From Sinorhizobium fredii (lineage in GTDB: Bacteria; Pseudomonadota; Alphaproteobacteria; Rhizobiales; Rhizobiaceae): 64,000 nt of DNA. The DNA is taken from NCBI RefSeq assembly GCF_002944405.1, contig NZ_CP024308.1, forward strand, positions 1 through 64,000, read 5' to 3'. The translations under genes were made by a program, and so were the position numbers. The notes beneath the pieces were generated by a model, which was not told where the DNA came from, did not search any database, and saw nothing but the letters and a program-made list of their open reading frames with translations. Shown piece by piece: positions 51,775 to 61,296 of this stretch; position 1 is the stretch's first letter; the number at the start of each line of letters is the position of its first letter.

Positions 51775-52449
51775 ATGGGCAGCTTTGTCACTGGGATCGA
51801 TGTTCTCTTCAAGATAAGTCTTGCCGTGATTGCTGCCTATGTCAGTTATCAATTCAGTGCCCTCAAGCAGCAGAACGATGACATCAAACTCGTTGTCGAG
51901 CTGGCGTTCGATGGAGAAGCCCGCACAGCCACCGCTGGTGTCGTGTTGGCAGGGAAGTATGCCGAGCAGGAGCGTATCCCAGCGGAGCTCTATGCTTCGA
52001 TCGTTGCATCTGCCAATTCCAGTGGCAATGCCGCTCTTCGGGAGACTGCGAATAATAGCGCAGATGCAGTCGCGCAGACGAACGAGGTCGTCGCCCAACA
52101 GGTGACGCAGGCACTGGAAGCTCTTCCTGTCCGCGTCTATTTCCACATCAGTCGAGAAGTCGACCGCGCGAAAGCAGGAGAGATCGAAGACTTACTGCAG
52201 GAGCAAGGCAGATCTTTCAGCTCACAGTCCGTTATTGTGCCGGGTATTCAATTCATCAATCAGCCGAAGAGCCAAACTGAGGTGCGCTGCTTCAAGAAAG
52301 AGGAATGTGCCGCTTTGGGCGGCAAGTTGGTTGAATTCCTCGACGGGGTTGGGATGCAGGCAAAGCTGGTTGACCTGAGCGATCGATACGGAACGTCAAA
52401 AAATATCCGGCCAAACCATTTCGAAATCTGGTTCGCGGCTCTTTCTTGA
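51775..52449 (+). CDS. Membrane-anchored protein of the papain operon
   Basis: A 224-residue protein with an N-terminal membrane helix (GIDVLFKISLAVIAAYVSY), a helical Ala/Asn-rich middle and a C-terminal alpha-beta domain (VYFHISREVDRAKAGEIEDL, GIQFINQPKSQTEVRCFKKE, FEIWFAAL) that recalls the small LytR-C-like or SPOR-like fold. The topology puts that domain on one side of the membrane only. It begins 1 bp after the preceding stop. Its role is unknown. Confidence 0.65.
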   Translation: MGSFVTGIDVLFKISLAVIAAYVSYQFSALKQQNDDIKLVVELAFDGEARTATAGVVLAGKYAEQERIPAELYASIVASANSSGNAALRETANNSADAVAQTNEVVAQQVTQALEALPVRVYFHISREVDRAKAGEIEDLLQEQGRSFSSQSVIVPGIQFINQPKSQTEVRCFKKEECAALGGKLVEFLDGVGMQAKLVDLSDRYGTSKNIRPNHFEIWFAALS

Positions 52450-52839
52450 GAAACTCGAACCGAGTTCTGGCTTCCGCGACGAATTGGGCAAGGGAGGAAG
52501 CAATGTCTCCAAGTGCGGGTGACACTTTGAGTTCAATGTTGCCTCGTTGGTCGAACGCAAGAGCCGCTACACCCTTGTGTTTTCAAGAGCCCCCGGGTGA
52601 CTGCGCAATGCTCCGTCACGTCACGAACGACGGTGTTCTCGTTCTGTGCTGCGAAAGTCGCATAATGTATCACCTGGAACCAACCAGCTGTACACGCAAC
52701 GTTAGCTGACTTTGCACCGCCACGAGATGATGCCACCACACCTACGGCTGATGCGACACGATCCCATGACAGGCAAGATTCAGCAACCACCACAAACCTG
52801 ATATACTCCCGTGGGCGGCCGTCCGGAGGGAGGCAAAGC
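52450..52839. other. Intergenic region before the regulator-dehydrogenase gene
   Basis: About 390 bp without supported genes. It ends with GGAGGGAGG, the ribosome binding site of the gene at 52840. Short frames here look like chance. Confidence 0.4.
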
Positions 52840-54489
52840 ATGAGCGATCAAACAGTGCGCATATTGCTTGTCGAGGATAACCCGCTTCACGCGAAGTTGA
52901 TCCAAAGACTGCTCGACACCGAAATGCAGTTGCGCAGCGAGGTCGTGTCCCTGGATCGCCTGGCCGATGGGCTTGCACAGCTTCAGCTGGGCGCGACTGA
53001 TCTGGTGCTGCTCGATCTGATCCTGCCCGATAGCCAAGAGCTGGAGACGCTGTTCAGGATCCGATCGGCTGCCCCGGATGTCCCAGTGGTGATCCTGACG
53101 GGACTCGACGACGTGAAGCTCGCGTCGCGAGCGGTCGAGGCAGGTGCCAGCGATTTTCTCTTGAAGACCCGGCTCAACGGCATCGCGCTCGACCGCGCCA
53201 TCCGCTACACGCTGGCGCGCAAGCGCGCTCATGGCGGCGAGTGGGATTCACCGATGTTCCGCCTCGCTCAGCAACAGTTCCTGAAGGCCGCCCAGATCAT
53301 GAATCTGGACGACAACATCCGCCAACGGCTGCTGTTCCCGCAACGCACCCAGGTAGTTTCGTTCCCCTTCTTCCGCGACGATCGCGCGCAGGTCGAGACC
53401 GTCTTCGGCTACCGGGTGCAGCATGTCCTGACGATGGGGCCGACCAAGGGCGGCATCCGCTACCACGAGGATGTCGATCTCGGCGACGTGGCGGCTCTGG
53501 CGACCTTGATGACCTGGAAGTGCGCGCTGATGCGGTTGCCCTTTGGCGGCGCCAAGGGTGGTGTGCGCGTCGACCCTACCATTCTTACGAAAAGCGAACT
53601 GCAGCGGCTGACCCGGCGCTACACGGCCGAGATCATCGACATCATCGGGCCTGACAAGGACATTCCGGCGCCCGACATGGGAACCGACGAGCAGGTGATG
53701 GCCTGGGTGATGGACACGTACAGCCAACAGGTCGGCCACGCGGTTCCGGCGGTGGTCACTGGCAAGCCGGTCGTGCTCGGTGGCTCGCTCGGGCGCAAGG
53801 AGGCGACCGGGCGCGGATTGGTTTATGTCATCGAAGCCGCGGCCGAGACGATCGGGCTGGATCCGGCCAAATCGACCGCCGTCGTTCAGGGGTTCGGCAA
53901 TGTCGGCAGCTTCGCGGCGCGCTTCTTGGCCGAGGCGGGCGTCAAGATCATCGCTGTCAGCGACGTCTCGACAGGGCTCTACAACCCCGGCGGTCTGACA
54001 GTGGGTGCACTCTTGGAGTATGTAGCCAAAAACCGGGTGCTGGCGGGCTTTCCCAATGCGGAGCCGATCTCGAACGCCGAGCTTCTCGAACTGGAATGTG
54101 ATGTCCTGGTGCTGGCGGCCCTGCAAAATCAGGTGACCGCCGAGAACGCTGAGCGGATCAAGTGCCGGTTGCTCGCCGAAGGCGCCAACGGCCCCACCAC
54201 GCTGGAAGCTGACGAAATCCTCAATGAGCGTGGAGTGCAGATCATCCCCGACATTCTCGGCAATGCCGGCGGAGTGACCGTTTCCTATTTCGAGTGGGTG
54301 CAGGGTCTGCAGAACCTGACCTGGACGCTCGAAGAGATCAATCACCGGCTCAAGGCGATCTTACTCGATGGTTTCGGGCGCACGCGCCGGCGTGCGGAAG
54401 ATGACCAACTGGATTTGCGTACAGCTGCCTTGATCGAGGGGATCGCCCGCGTCACGGAAGCCAAGCTGCTGCGGGGTTTATTCCCATAA
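52840..54489 (+). CDS. Response-regulator receiver fused to Glu/Leu/Phe/Val dehydrogenase
   Basis: A 549-residue fusion. Residues 1-125 are a CheY-like receiver: phosphoacceptor Asp59 (LVLLDLILPD), acidic Asp13, Thr87 (ILTGLD) and Lys109 (LLKTR). From about residue 140 the protein is a full glutamate/leucine/phenylalanine dehydrogenase: TMGPTKGGIRYH, Lys239 in PFGGAKGG, and the nucleotide-binding GFGNVG near residue 350. It would oxidatively deaminate an amino acid with NAD(P), with activity set by phosphorylation. Such fusions are rare. The hybrid kinase encoded next is the likely phosphodonor (inference). Confidence 0.88.
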   Translation: MSDQTVRILLVEDNPLHAKLIQRLLDTEMQLRSEVVSLDRLADGLAQLQLGATDLVLLDLILPDSQELETLFRIRSAAPDVPVVILTGLDDVKLASRAVEAGASDFLLKTRLNGIALDRAIRYTLARKRAHGGEWDSPMFRLAQQQFLKAAQIMNLDDNIRQRLLFPQRTQVVSFPFFRDDRAQVETVFGYRVQHVLTMGPTKGGIRYHEDVDLGDVAALATLMTWKCALMRLPFGGAKGGVRVDPTILTKSELQRLTRRYTAEIIDIIGPDKDIPAPDMGTDEQVMAWVMDTYSQQVGHAVPAVVTGKPVVLGGSLGRKEATGRGLVYVIEAAAETIGLDPAKSTAVVQGFGNVGSFAARFLAEAGVKIIAVSDVSTGLYNPGGLTVGALLEYVAKNRVLAGFPNAEPISNAELLELECDVLVLAALQNQVTAENAERIKCRLLAEGANGPTTLEADEILNERGVQIIPDILGNAGGVTVSYFEWVQGLQNLTWTLEEINHRLKAILLDGFGRTRRRAEDDQLDLRTAALIEGIARVTEAKLLRGLFP

Positions 54490-54526
54490 GGAGCCTGAAC
54501 ATCCCACCCGGATGCGGAGGGATCTA

Positions 54527-55501
54527 ATGACCAAGAATACCGACATTGCATCCGGCACCGAGCAGGCACTTGCGGAGGAGCTAGAAGTTGCCCGGGCCGC
54601 ACAGGCGCGGGCAGAAGCGGCGCGCGACAGTCTCTTGGACGGCATCGAGTCCGCTTTGGAAGGATTCGTTCTTTATGACGCCGACGACCGAATGGTCGCA
54701 TTCAACTCGCGCTTTGAAAAGCTGTTTGCCCCCAGGGTGGCGATCGGAATGCGCTTCGAGGACCTGATACGCTCCGCTGTGGAGCATGGGTTGGCCCCAG
54801 TTGGCGAGCTCAACGTGGAGGAGTGGGTTGCGCAACGAATGGAGCGGCACCGCAATCCGGGTCCGCCATTCAAGCTCAGGCTCAACAATGGAATGTGGAT
54901 TCGCATCAGCGAAGGCCGAACCCGCGATGGCGGCCTGGTGGGCGCCTATACCGACATTACCGAACTGGAGGAACAGCGCGAGCATCTCGAGGAACTGGTC
55001 AAGACGACCGAGGCTGCAACCGAGCGAGCCAAAGCGGCGCAAAGGCAACTGCTCGACGCAATCGAATCGTCACTGGAGGGTTTCGCCCTCTATGACGCCG
55101 ATGACCGATTAGTTGTCTACAATTCGCGCTACCGAGATTTCTTTTCAGGGCCGGAGCGTGCCGTCCTTCCTGCCGAACCATTTGCCGTCGAAACGCCGGG
55201 CACGCCGTTCGAGCTGGTGATCCGTACCTTTGCGGAAAGCGGCCTGTCGCCACTGGACGGCCAGACGGTCGACGAGTGGATTGCCCAGCGCCTCGAGCGC
55301 CACCGCAATCCGCGCGGACCCTTTAATTTGAAGCACAAGGACGGGACCACTATCCGCGTCAGCGAGCGCAAGACCAGCGACGGCGGAACGATATGTGTCT
55401 ATTCCGATATCACCGAGCTTGAAGAGCACCGCCATCGCCTGGAGGTCCAAGCGCACGGTCAAGCTGGAGCGGCGGACGGAGCAACTACGCAAGTCGCGTG
55501 A
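54527..55501 (+). CDS. PAS-repeat N-terminal half of a split hybrid sensor kinase
   Basis: 324 residues from ATG 54527 (GGAGGG upstream, 37 bp after the dehydrogenase). Two copies of a PAS-like unit follow each other: [20 protein letters not shown] at about residues 30-60 and [20 protein letters not shown] at about 170-190. No membrane segment is seen, so the sensor is cytosolic. The frame leaves the family at [10 protein letters not shown] and ends in a meaningless tail at 55501. The kinase half continues in another frame from about 55443. See the next entry. Confidence 0.75.
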   Translation: MTKNTDIASGTEQALAEELEVARAAQARAEAARDSLLDGIESALEGFVLYDADDRMVAFNSRFEKLFAPRVAIGMRFEDLIRSAVEHGLAPVGELNVEEWVAQRMERHRNPGPPFKLRLNNGMWIRISEGRTRDGGLVGAYTDITELEEQREHLEELVKTTEAATERAKAAQRQLLDAIESSLEGFALYDADDRLVVYNSRYRDFFSGPERAVLPAEPFAVETPGTPFELVIRTFAESGLSPLDGQTVDEWIAQRLERHRNPRGPFNLKHKDGTTIRVSERKTSDGGTICVYSDITELEEHRHRLEVQAHGQAGAADGATTQVA

Positions 55502-57482
55502 GGAGCTTGAGCGCGCACGCGACGCGGCCGAGCAGGCGAGCATCGCCAAGAGCGAGTTCCTTGCAAATATGAGCCACGAGATCCGCACCCCGATGAACGG
55601 CGTGATCGTCGCGGAACTGCTCGAAGGCACCGAGCTTTCCGAACAACAGCGAAGATATGTCTCGATCATTCTCCATTCCGCCGACACGCTGATGGACCTG
55701 ATCAACGACATTCTAGACTTCTCTAAAATCGAGGCCGGGAGATTGGAGCTCGAGGCGATCCCGTTCGTGCTGCGCGACACGTTGGGCGATACGCTGCAAA
55801 CGCTCGCCAAGCGCGCCGCCGACAAAGGCCTCGAGCTTGCCTGCCATATCCCTCCCGAGGTGCCGGACCATTTGGTCGGTGATCCAACAAGGCTCCGGCA
55901 GATCATCGTCAACCTTGTCGGCAATGCCATCAAGTTCACAGAGAATGGTGAAGTGGTGGTCGATGTCACGCTGGAAGGGCAGAAGGACGACGGGACACGC
56001 CTTCAGTTCCAGGTGCGCGACACCGGCATTGGCATCCCGGAACCACAGCAGGAGCGAATATTCGAGGCTTTCGCCCAAGCCGATACATCAACGACGCGGC
56101 AATACGGCGGCACTGGCCTTGGGCTGGCGATCGCTGCGCAACTTGCCGAGAAGATGGGCGGGCGCATGCAGCTCGAGAGCACGCCAGGCGCGGGCAGCGT
56201 CTTCACATTCGCTGCCGATTTTGGGCTCGCGCCGGAGGAAAAGAAGGCGCGTCCCCTGCGCGAGGCAGAACTACGCGGTCGGCAGGCCCTGGTGGTCGAC
56301 GATAACGCCACCAATCGCCAGATTCTCGAGGAAATCGTCGTGAACTGGGGCATGATTCCGATCGTCGCCCCGGACGGCGTGGCGGCGCTCAACGCCCTTG
56401 AACGGGCTTCCGGTGCTCCGCCGGACCTCGCGCTTCTCGACCTGATGATGCCTGGAATGAGCGGGTTCGAACTTGCGGCTTGCATGCGGCTCCGCCCAGG
56501 TCTCAAGGAGATGCGGATCGTCATGATGTCGTCGGCGGGCCGGCCAAGTGACGAGGCGCTGCTGCGCAGACTGGATGTCTCCAGGTTGCTGGTAAAGCCT
56601 GTCAAACAGTCCGATCTCCTGAACGCGATCACCGACGCCCTTGGGGTCTCGATGCGGGAAGACGAGGGTGAGGGCCACGCCAGCGCGGCGCACCTGCGGA
56701 CGAGCCCGGGGCTCACCGTGCTGCTTGCCGAGGACGGGGCGGTCAACCGGCAGGTCGCAGTTGATCTTCTGACGAAACGCGGGCACCGGGTTGTGGCCGT
56801 CGGGAATGGCCAGGAGGCAATTGAAGCGGTCGAACGCGGCAATTACGATTTAGTGCTCATGGACGTGCATATGCCGGTCATGGACGGGCTCGCCGCGACC
56901 GCCGCAATCCGGGCGCTCGCTCAGTCCGGCAAGGCTCGTGTGCCGATTGTCGCGCTGACCGCCAGCGCGACGGCTGCCGATCGTGAGCGCTGTCTCGCGG
57001 CAGGAATGGATGGCTATGTCACGAAACCATTTCGCGCCGCCGAGTTGTTCCGCGTCGTCGAACAATATGACCCGATGCGGGTTCCGCTTCCCGAAGAGCA
57101 GGTAACCGCCGTCCTTACGCAGCCGGCGGCTGCCGACGCGTCGGTGCTGGATTGGGAGCGTGCCCTGCGCAATCTCGATCGGAACGAGGCACTCTTGCGC
57201 GAATTGGCGGCAATGTTCCTCATCGAGTATCCGAAGCTGATCGCCGCTCTCGACGCGGCGTATGCCAGCGGCGATGCTGCGGAGTTGCGGCGTGCAGCCC
57301 ACACCTTGAAGGGCTCGGCGGACGTGGTCGGCGCCGACGGCGTCGTGACGGCAGCACAGCGGCTTGCAGATTTGGGCCGCGAAGGAAATCTTGCGCCCGT
57401 TCCAGAGGCACGGCGCGCACTGAAAGCCGAGCTAGATCGCCTTGAGCCGGCACTCCAGCGAGCGATGTTGGACGCCGAGTAA
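55395..57482 (+). CDS. Kinase-receiver-HPt half of a split hybrid sensor kinase
   Basis: The family part begins at about residue 17 ([20 protein letters not shown]). His61 in [16 protein letters not shown] is the dimerisation/phosphoacceptor His; HATPase motifs follow ([37 protein letters not shown]). Two receivers (acceptor Asp in [10 protein letters not shown] and [10 protein letters not shown]) and a C-terminal HPt ([10 protein letters not shown]) complete a four-step relay. The first 16 residues are an artefact of the shift. One missing (or two extra) bases near 55452 separate this from the PAS half; joined, the product would be about 985 residues. True loss or a sequencing error cannot be told apart. 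Confidence 0.8.
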   Translation: MSIPISPSLKSTAIAWRSKRTVKLERRTEQLRKSREELERARDAAEQASIAKSEFLANMSHEIRTPMNGVIVAELLEGTELSEQQRRYVSIILHSADTLMDLINDILDFSKIEAGRLELEAIPFVLRDTLGDTLQTLAKRAADKGLELACHIPPEVPDHLVGDPTRLRQIIVNLVGNAIKFTENGEVVVDVTLEGQKDDGTRLQFQVRDTGIGIPEPQQERIFEAFAQADTSTTRQYGGTGLGLAIAAQLAEKMGGRMQLESTPGAGSVFTFAADFGLAPEEKKARPLREAELRGRQALVVDDNATNRQILEEIVVNWGMIPIVAPDGVAALNALERASGAPPDLALLDLMMPGMSGFELAACMRLRPGLKEMRIVMMSSAGRPSDEALLRRLDVSRLLVKPVKQSDLLNAITDALGVSMREDEGEGHASAAHLRTSPGLTVLLAEDGAVNRQVAVDLLTKRGHRVVAVGNGQEAIEAVERGNYDLVLMDVHMPVMDGLAATAAIRALAQSGKARVPIVALTASATAADRERCLAAGMDGYVTKPFRAAELFRVVEQYDPMRVPLPEEQVTAVLTQPAAADASVLDWERALRNLDRNEALLRELAAMFLIEYPKLIAALDAAYASGDAAELRRAAHTLKGSADVVGADGVVTAAQRLADLGREGNLAPVPEARRALKAELDRLEPALQRAMLDAE

Positions 57483-57612
57483 AGCGCTCCTACTAGATGG
57501 AGCGGGCAGTCGCTGGATTCGGCCTAAAGCTTATTCGCGGACCCTGTCACATGTATACGGGTGATGGAGACCCGCAGGTCACTCGCATTCCGCGTCAACG
57601 ACTTGTGAGGGC

Positions 57613-58308
57613 TCATGAAACTTTGATCCCCCGGGCGCGCAAGCTCCTTTTTCCATCCGTCAACGATTGTACCAGTCGCTCACACGCCGCTTGTATGTGC
57701 GACCTGGTTAGCTCGACCGCATGATCGACGCGCCCCCGACGCAACGCGTCCAAAACGGCGCGATGTTCGCTCCAGCCTTGATTGGACGCGCTGATCTCGA
57801 TCCAACGCACCCGCAACAATCGTGTCATGCAGTCGCTGATGCCCCTGGTGATGAACTCATTCTTGGCCAGTGAACCGATCTTCAAGTGGAAACGGCGAGC
57901 GGCATCGTCGTTTTCCTCCTGTGTTGACGATGGGGTGACCGAATTCAAGATTGCCTCTATTTCCGCAAGGTCCGACGGCGTGATCATGGGCCCACCGATT
58001 TCGAGTGCTGCAACCTCCAACACCTCTCGGTAGGTGAAGAGCTGTTTGATTTCATCAAGATCTATTGGCGGCACGATCCAACCCCGCCCTTGCCGTGCAA
58101 CGAGCCCCTCGGCTTCCAAGCGAAACAGCGCTGTGCGGACAGATGTTCTGGAGGTTTGAAGTTGGCCCTCGAGCCAGCGCTCGGTGAGGCGCTCTCCGGG
58201 TCCGATATCCATGTCCAAAATCATTCTGCGAAGCCGGTCCTCGCCCATCTGCGTTTGCGTCAACAAGATTTCCTCCTTGTTCTGCGTTGACAACCGAAGC
58301 TCGGCCAT
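57613..58308 (-). CDS. GntR-family (FCD-type) transcriptional regulator
   Basis: 231 residues from ATG 58308; longer in-frame starts run into the divergent gene. A winged helix-turn-helix at about 15-80 (ERWLEGQLQTSRTSVRTALF, RLEAEGLVARQGRGWIV) and an FCD ligand domain with its metal-binding pattern (AARRFHLKIGSLAKNEFI, SEHRAVLDALRRG, SHIQAACERL). It probably controls the divergent genes through the palindrome at 58324-58335, with a metabolite of the pathway as inducer. The inducer is unknown. Confidence 0.87.
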   Translation of the reverse strand: MAELRLSTQNKEEILLTQTQMGEDRLRRMILDMDIGPGERLTERWLEGQLQTSRTSVRTALFRLEAEGLVARQGRGWIVPPIDLDEIKQLFTYREVLEVAALEIGGPMITPSDLAEIEAILNSVTPSSTQEENDDAARRFHLKIGSLAKNEFITRGISDCMTRLLRVRWIEISASNQGWSEHRAVLDALRRGRVDHAVELTRSHIQAACERLVQSLTDGKRSLRARGIKVS

Positions 58309-58323
58309 CTTATGTACTCCAAA

Positions 58324-58335
58324 TTGGTATACCAA
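58324..58335. promoter_or_regulatory. GntR-type operator between divergent genes
   Basis: TTGGTATACCAA is a perfect 12-bp palindrome with the GT...AC core seen in FCD-type GntR operators. It lies 16 bp upstream of the regulator start and the same distance upstream of the CapA-like GTG, in a position to repress both. Confidence 0.7.
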
Positions 58336-58350
58336 AACGGAGGATTTGTC

Positions 58351-59691
58351 GTGCCAAAAGTTAGCATTCTTGCTACAGGCGACTCCATGCTCACGCAACG
58401 CATCTCGCGCAATCCCGACGGCGATTTCCTCGCCCTCGTCGACATGCTGCGCAAGACCGATGTCACCATCACCAACGTGGAAATGGTCTTTCCCGGTCGC
58501 GGCAGGATGGCGTCGACGACAATGCATGGCATCCCGTGCGGCGTGGAGCCCGAGTTGCTTTCCGAGTTCGAGTGGCTGGGCGTCGACATTTATGGTCTGG
58601 GACATAACCATGCGACCGACTACGGGGTTTCCGGGCTGGTATCCTCGATCGAAGCTCTCGAAGCGCGCGGTCTGACCTACGCCGGAGTGGGGCGGACATT
58701 GCAGGAAGCGCGCGCTCCTCGTTACTTTGATGCGCCAGGATGCCGGGTGGCCTATATTGCCGCCGGCTCAAGCAACGCCAGGCTCTGCCTCGCTGCGGAT
58801 CCGAGCGTCGGTGACGTCGGACGCCCGGGAATTGCGCCGGTCCGAGTGCAGAAAACCCACTACATCCAAAAGGAACGGTTTGCGGAACTCCGCGAGATTC
58901 TTGCGGAGGCAGGTGTCAATGTCGAAGCGAAGGGGACCACTGCTCCCGGCATCCATTTCCCCTATCCCGACAAGAACGTCTACGACCCGCCGCCGCCCGG
59001 CGGATTTGCCGTGGAAGGCGTCAATTTTGCGCCAAGCGATGCCTCGCGAGTTCAGACCGACGCTCTGGAACGTGACGTCACGGCACTCGAGGCCTCGGTA
59101 TCCGAAGCATCTCGTCAGGCAGACCTGGTCTTCGTTGGCCTCCACTGCCATGAAGGCCTCGGTGGGCGCTGGAACAGTGAGGTTCCAGCTGAGTTCCTGC
59201 AGCCGCTCACGCATCGGCTTATCGACGCTGGCGCGCACGGGATTTTCGCCCACGGGCCGCATATGTTGCGCGGTCTGGAACTCTATGCCGGCAGGCCGAT
59301 TTGCTATTCTCTCGGCAACTTCATTTTCAATGTCGAGACCTTCTCCTCCTTCCCGCTGGAGGTCTACGAACAGCAAGGCATGCCACTTTCCTCCACGCCG
59401 GCCGATCTCTTCGACGTCGTGACGGGCTATGGTGCTCAGCCGAAATTCTGGGAGTCGGTTGTCGCACGCTTCACATACGAAGACGGCGTACTCGCCGACA
59501 GCGAATTCCACCCGATCACACTGGGACGAGATACGCCACGAAGCCGCAGGGGCTGCCCGCAGCTGGCATCGGCCGAGGACGGCGAACGCATCCTTGCCCG
59601 CCTGAACGAACTATCGAAACCGTTTGGTGCTGACTTGGATATCGTTCGCGATGGCGACCGTTACGTCGGCAAGCTTAAGGTGGGAGCCTAA
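58351..59691 (+). CDS. CapA-family metallophosphatase-like protein
   Basis: 446 residues from GTG 58351, with GGAGG upstream. CapA/PgsA-type metallophosphatase fold: ATGDSMLTQRI, VEMVFPGRG, GLGHNHATDYG, GLHCHEG and FAHGPHMLRGLELY, then YSLGNFIFNVETF, give the metal-binding Asp, Asn and His set. CapA proteins take part in poly-gamma-glutamate synthesis, but in catabolic clusters relatives are of unknown use, and no signal peptide is present. Divergent from the GntR regulator. Confidence 0.82.
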   Translation: MPKVSILATGDSMLTQRISRNPDGDFLALVDMLRKTDVTITNVEMVFPGRGRMASTTMHGIPCGVEPELLSEFEWLGVDIYGLGHNHATDYGVSGLVSSIEALEARGLTYAGVGRTLQEARAPRYFDAPGCRVAYIAAGSSNARLCLAADPSVGDVGRPGIAPVRVQKTHYIQKERFAELREILAEAGVNVEAKGTTAPGIHFPYPDKNVYDPPPPGGFAVEGVNFAPSDASRVQTDALERDVTALEASVSEASRQADLVFVGLHCHEGLGGRWNSEVPAEFLQPLTHRLIDAGAHGIFAHGPHMLRGLELYAGRPICYSLGNFIFNVETFSSFPLEVYEQQGMPLSSTPADLFDVVTGYGAQPKFWESVVARFTYEDGVLADSEFHPITLGRDTPRSRRGCPQLASAEDGERILARLNELSKPFGADLDIVRDGDRYVGKLKVGA

Positions 59692-60138
59692 AATACAGTT
59701 TTCCTGAAGGTTCTACGGCGGCGCGACAGCGCCGCCTAGACGTACATCATTTGCGCGGCACACAACGTCGGGATCTTCTCCGGCGTGCATAGCTGTCGCA
59801 ATCTCGTGCTTTTCGAAGCAGTTTGGCAACATGCGGTCGAGCGAAAGAACGACCCTGGCCGCCCCCAACCGCGCTTCCGGCGTTGAAATTCGAAGCACTT
59901 CGCATGTGAGCCCAGGCCCGCGCGGGCCGTCGCGACCGTTTCCACGCCAGTTATTCCAGCAGATCCTGAGTGGATGACACGCTGCCGCATCAGCAATTTC
60001 TGCCGGCGAGCGAGCATTTCATCCGCCTCGTTTGACAAACGCCAATTTCCCCATTGACAAATAAAAATATACAGGCAAACTGATGATTATATCAGTCAGA
60101 CTGATTAGTTTTCGCAACACGTCCTCGGGAGGAATACC
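59692..60138. other. Intergenic region with stem-loop after the CapA-like gene
   Basis: Holds a perfect 8-bp hairpin, GGCGGCGC-GACA-GCGCCGCC (59717-59736), downstream of the CapA-like stop, without a T run. Two overlapping minus-strand frames at 59713-60038 (MLPNCFEKHEIATAMHAGED in one, VIHSGSAGITGVETVATARA in the other) could be the two halves of a frameshifted gene, but I recognise no family. The region ends in the promoter and operator of the amidohydrolase operon. Confidence 0.45.
60091..60105 (+). promoter_or_regulatory. Inverted-repeat operator of the amidohydrolase operon
   Basis: ATCAGTC-A-GACTGAT is a perfect 7-bp inverted repeat 33 bp before the GTG of the first amidohydrolase. A further half-site (CTGAT) lies at 60080-60084. 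It resembles a dimeric-repressor operator. It differs from the GntR site at 58324, so a second regulator is implied. Confidence 0.6.
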
Positions 60139-61296
60139 GTGACGACGACAGCTTTCGCTCGGCCGCAAACGCCCGAAGGTGGACTCGACCCCATCGATGT
60201 CAAAGTGATCGACACTGATGTTCACGTTGAGCCACGTTCTTTCGAAGAACTTATCGATTACATGGACGCTCCGTGGAAAGACCGTACGCTGAAGGCGCGA
60301 GTCCCGTTCAGGCGCGCAGGCTTCACCACCTTCGATGTGGCAGGCCGGATGGATGCCTATCCGACGACCGGCGACCTCGGCTCGGATCCGGACATGGTTG
60401 CGGGACATCTTTTCCAGGACGACCCGATTGACTACGCGATCCTGCTACCCTGGAGCCTGCGCGGCTTCACGGTCGATCCGGCCCTGGACACCGCCCTGGT
60501 GAAGGCCGTCAACCAGTGGCTCTCAGAGACCTGGCTGTCGAAGTACAACACCGAGAACCGGTACGTCGGATCGATCTCGGTTTCCGTTGAAGATCCGATC
60601 GGCGCGGTCAGGGAAATCGAGAAGTGGGCCGGGCATCCGGGCTTCCGGCAGGTGGCGATCAGTCACTACGGTCCTCGGCCGTTCGGCCATCCGATGTACG
60701 ACCCGATCTGGGAAGCAGCCGCGCGCCACGGCTTGCCAGTGTCGATCCACTTTAAGGGCGGCGCTACGCAGCCGCTGGGATGGACGTCGACAGGGCCGCT
60801 GCAGTATTTCGTCGAATATCATTCGTTGATCGCGCCCATGGCCTACGCCACGCACATGGCGAGTTTCATCTGCAATGGCGTGTTGGACCGTCATCCGGGC
60901 CTGCAGTTCCTGTTCTTGGAAGGCGGTTTTCTTTGGTATCGGCCGTTCATCGACCGGATGACCCGCCACTGGCAGAAGACGGGACAGGAATTCTCCGCCG
61001 CCAAGACGCCGCAGCAATATGTGCTCGACCACTTCCGCTTCGCGACGCAGCCCGTCGAGGAGGCGACCGATCCGCAGCACATCGCAACGCTGTTCGAGGA
61101 GGCCGACGCCGGTGACCTTTTGATGTTCTCCAGCGACTATCCGCACTACGACTATGACCCGCCGAGCAAAGCGCTTCCGCGGGCGTTGGACGACGAAGCC
61201 AAGAAAAAGATCATGGCTGGTAACGCGTTGGATTTCTTCAAATTGCCAAAGACACGTCCGGCAGACCGGTTCGATCGTAAGGAGGGTCGGGTATGA
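60139..61296 (+). CDS. Amidohydrolase-2 family protein
   Basis: 385 residues from GTG 60139 (GGGAGGAA upstream). ACMSD-like amidohydrolase: DTDVHVEP (metal-binding DxHxxP start), LPVSIHFKGG, HPGLQFLFLEGGF and MFSSDYPHYDYD (late Asp). Members are metal-dependent decarboxylases or hydrolases, usually of ring-cleavage products. The stop overlaps the next start (ATGA), so the two are coupled and may form a complex or act in sequence. The substrate is unknown. Confidence 0.85.
   Translation: MTTTAFARPQTPEGGLDPIDVKVIDTDVHVEPRSFEELIDYMDAPWKDRTLKARVPFRRAGFTTFDVAGRMDAYPTTGDLGSDPDMVAGHLFQDDPIDYAILLPWSLRGFTVDPALDTALVKAVNQWLSETWLSKYNTENRYVGSISVSVEDPIGAVREIEKWAGHPGFRQVAISHYGPRPFGHPMYDPIWEAAARHGLPVSIHFKGGATQPLGWTSTGPLQYFVEYHSLIAPMAYATHMASFICNGVLDRHPGLQFLFLEGGFLWYRPFIDRMTRHWQKTGQEFSAAKTPQQYVLDHFRFATQPVEEATDPQHIATLFEEADAGDLLMFSSDYPHYDYDPPSKALPRALDDEAKKKIMAGNALDFFKLPKTRPADRFDRKEGRV

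Noticed and set aside
53248..54345. Minus-strand open frame of 365 codons over the dehydrogenase
   Set aside because: The plus strand encodes a complete dehydrogenase; the opposite frame has no motif.
57486..57505. Hairpin CGCTCC...GGAGCG after the kinase gene as terminator
   Set aside because: Six-bp stem with 8-nt loop and no T run; too weak to call.
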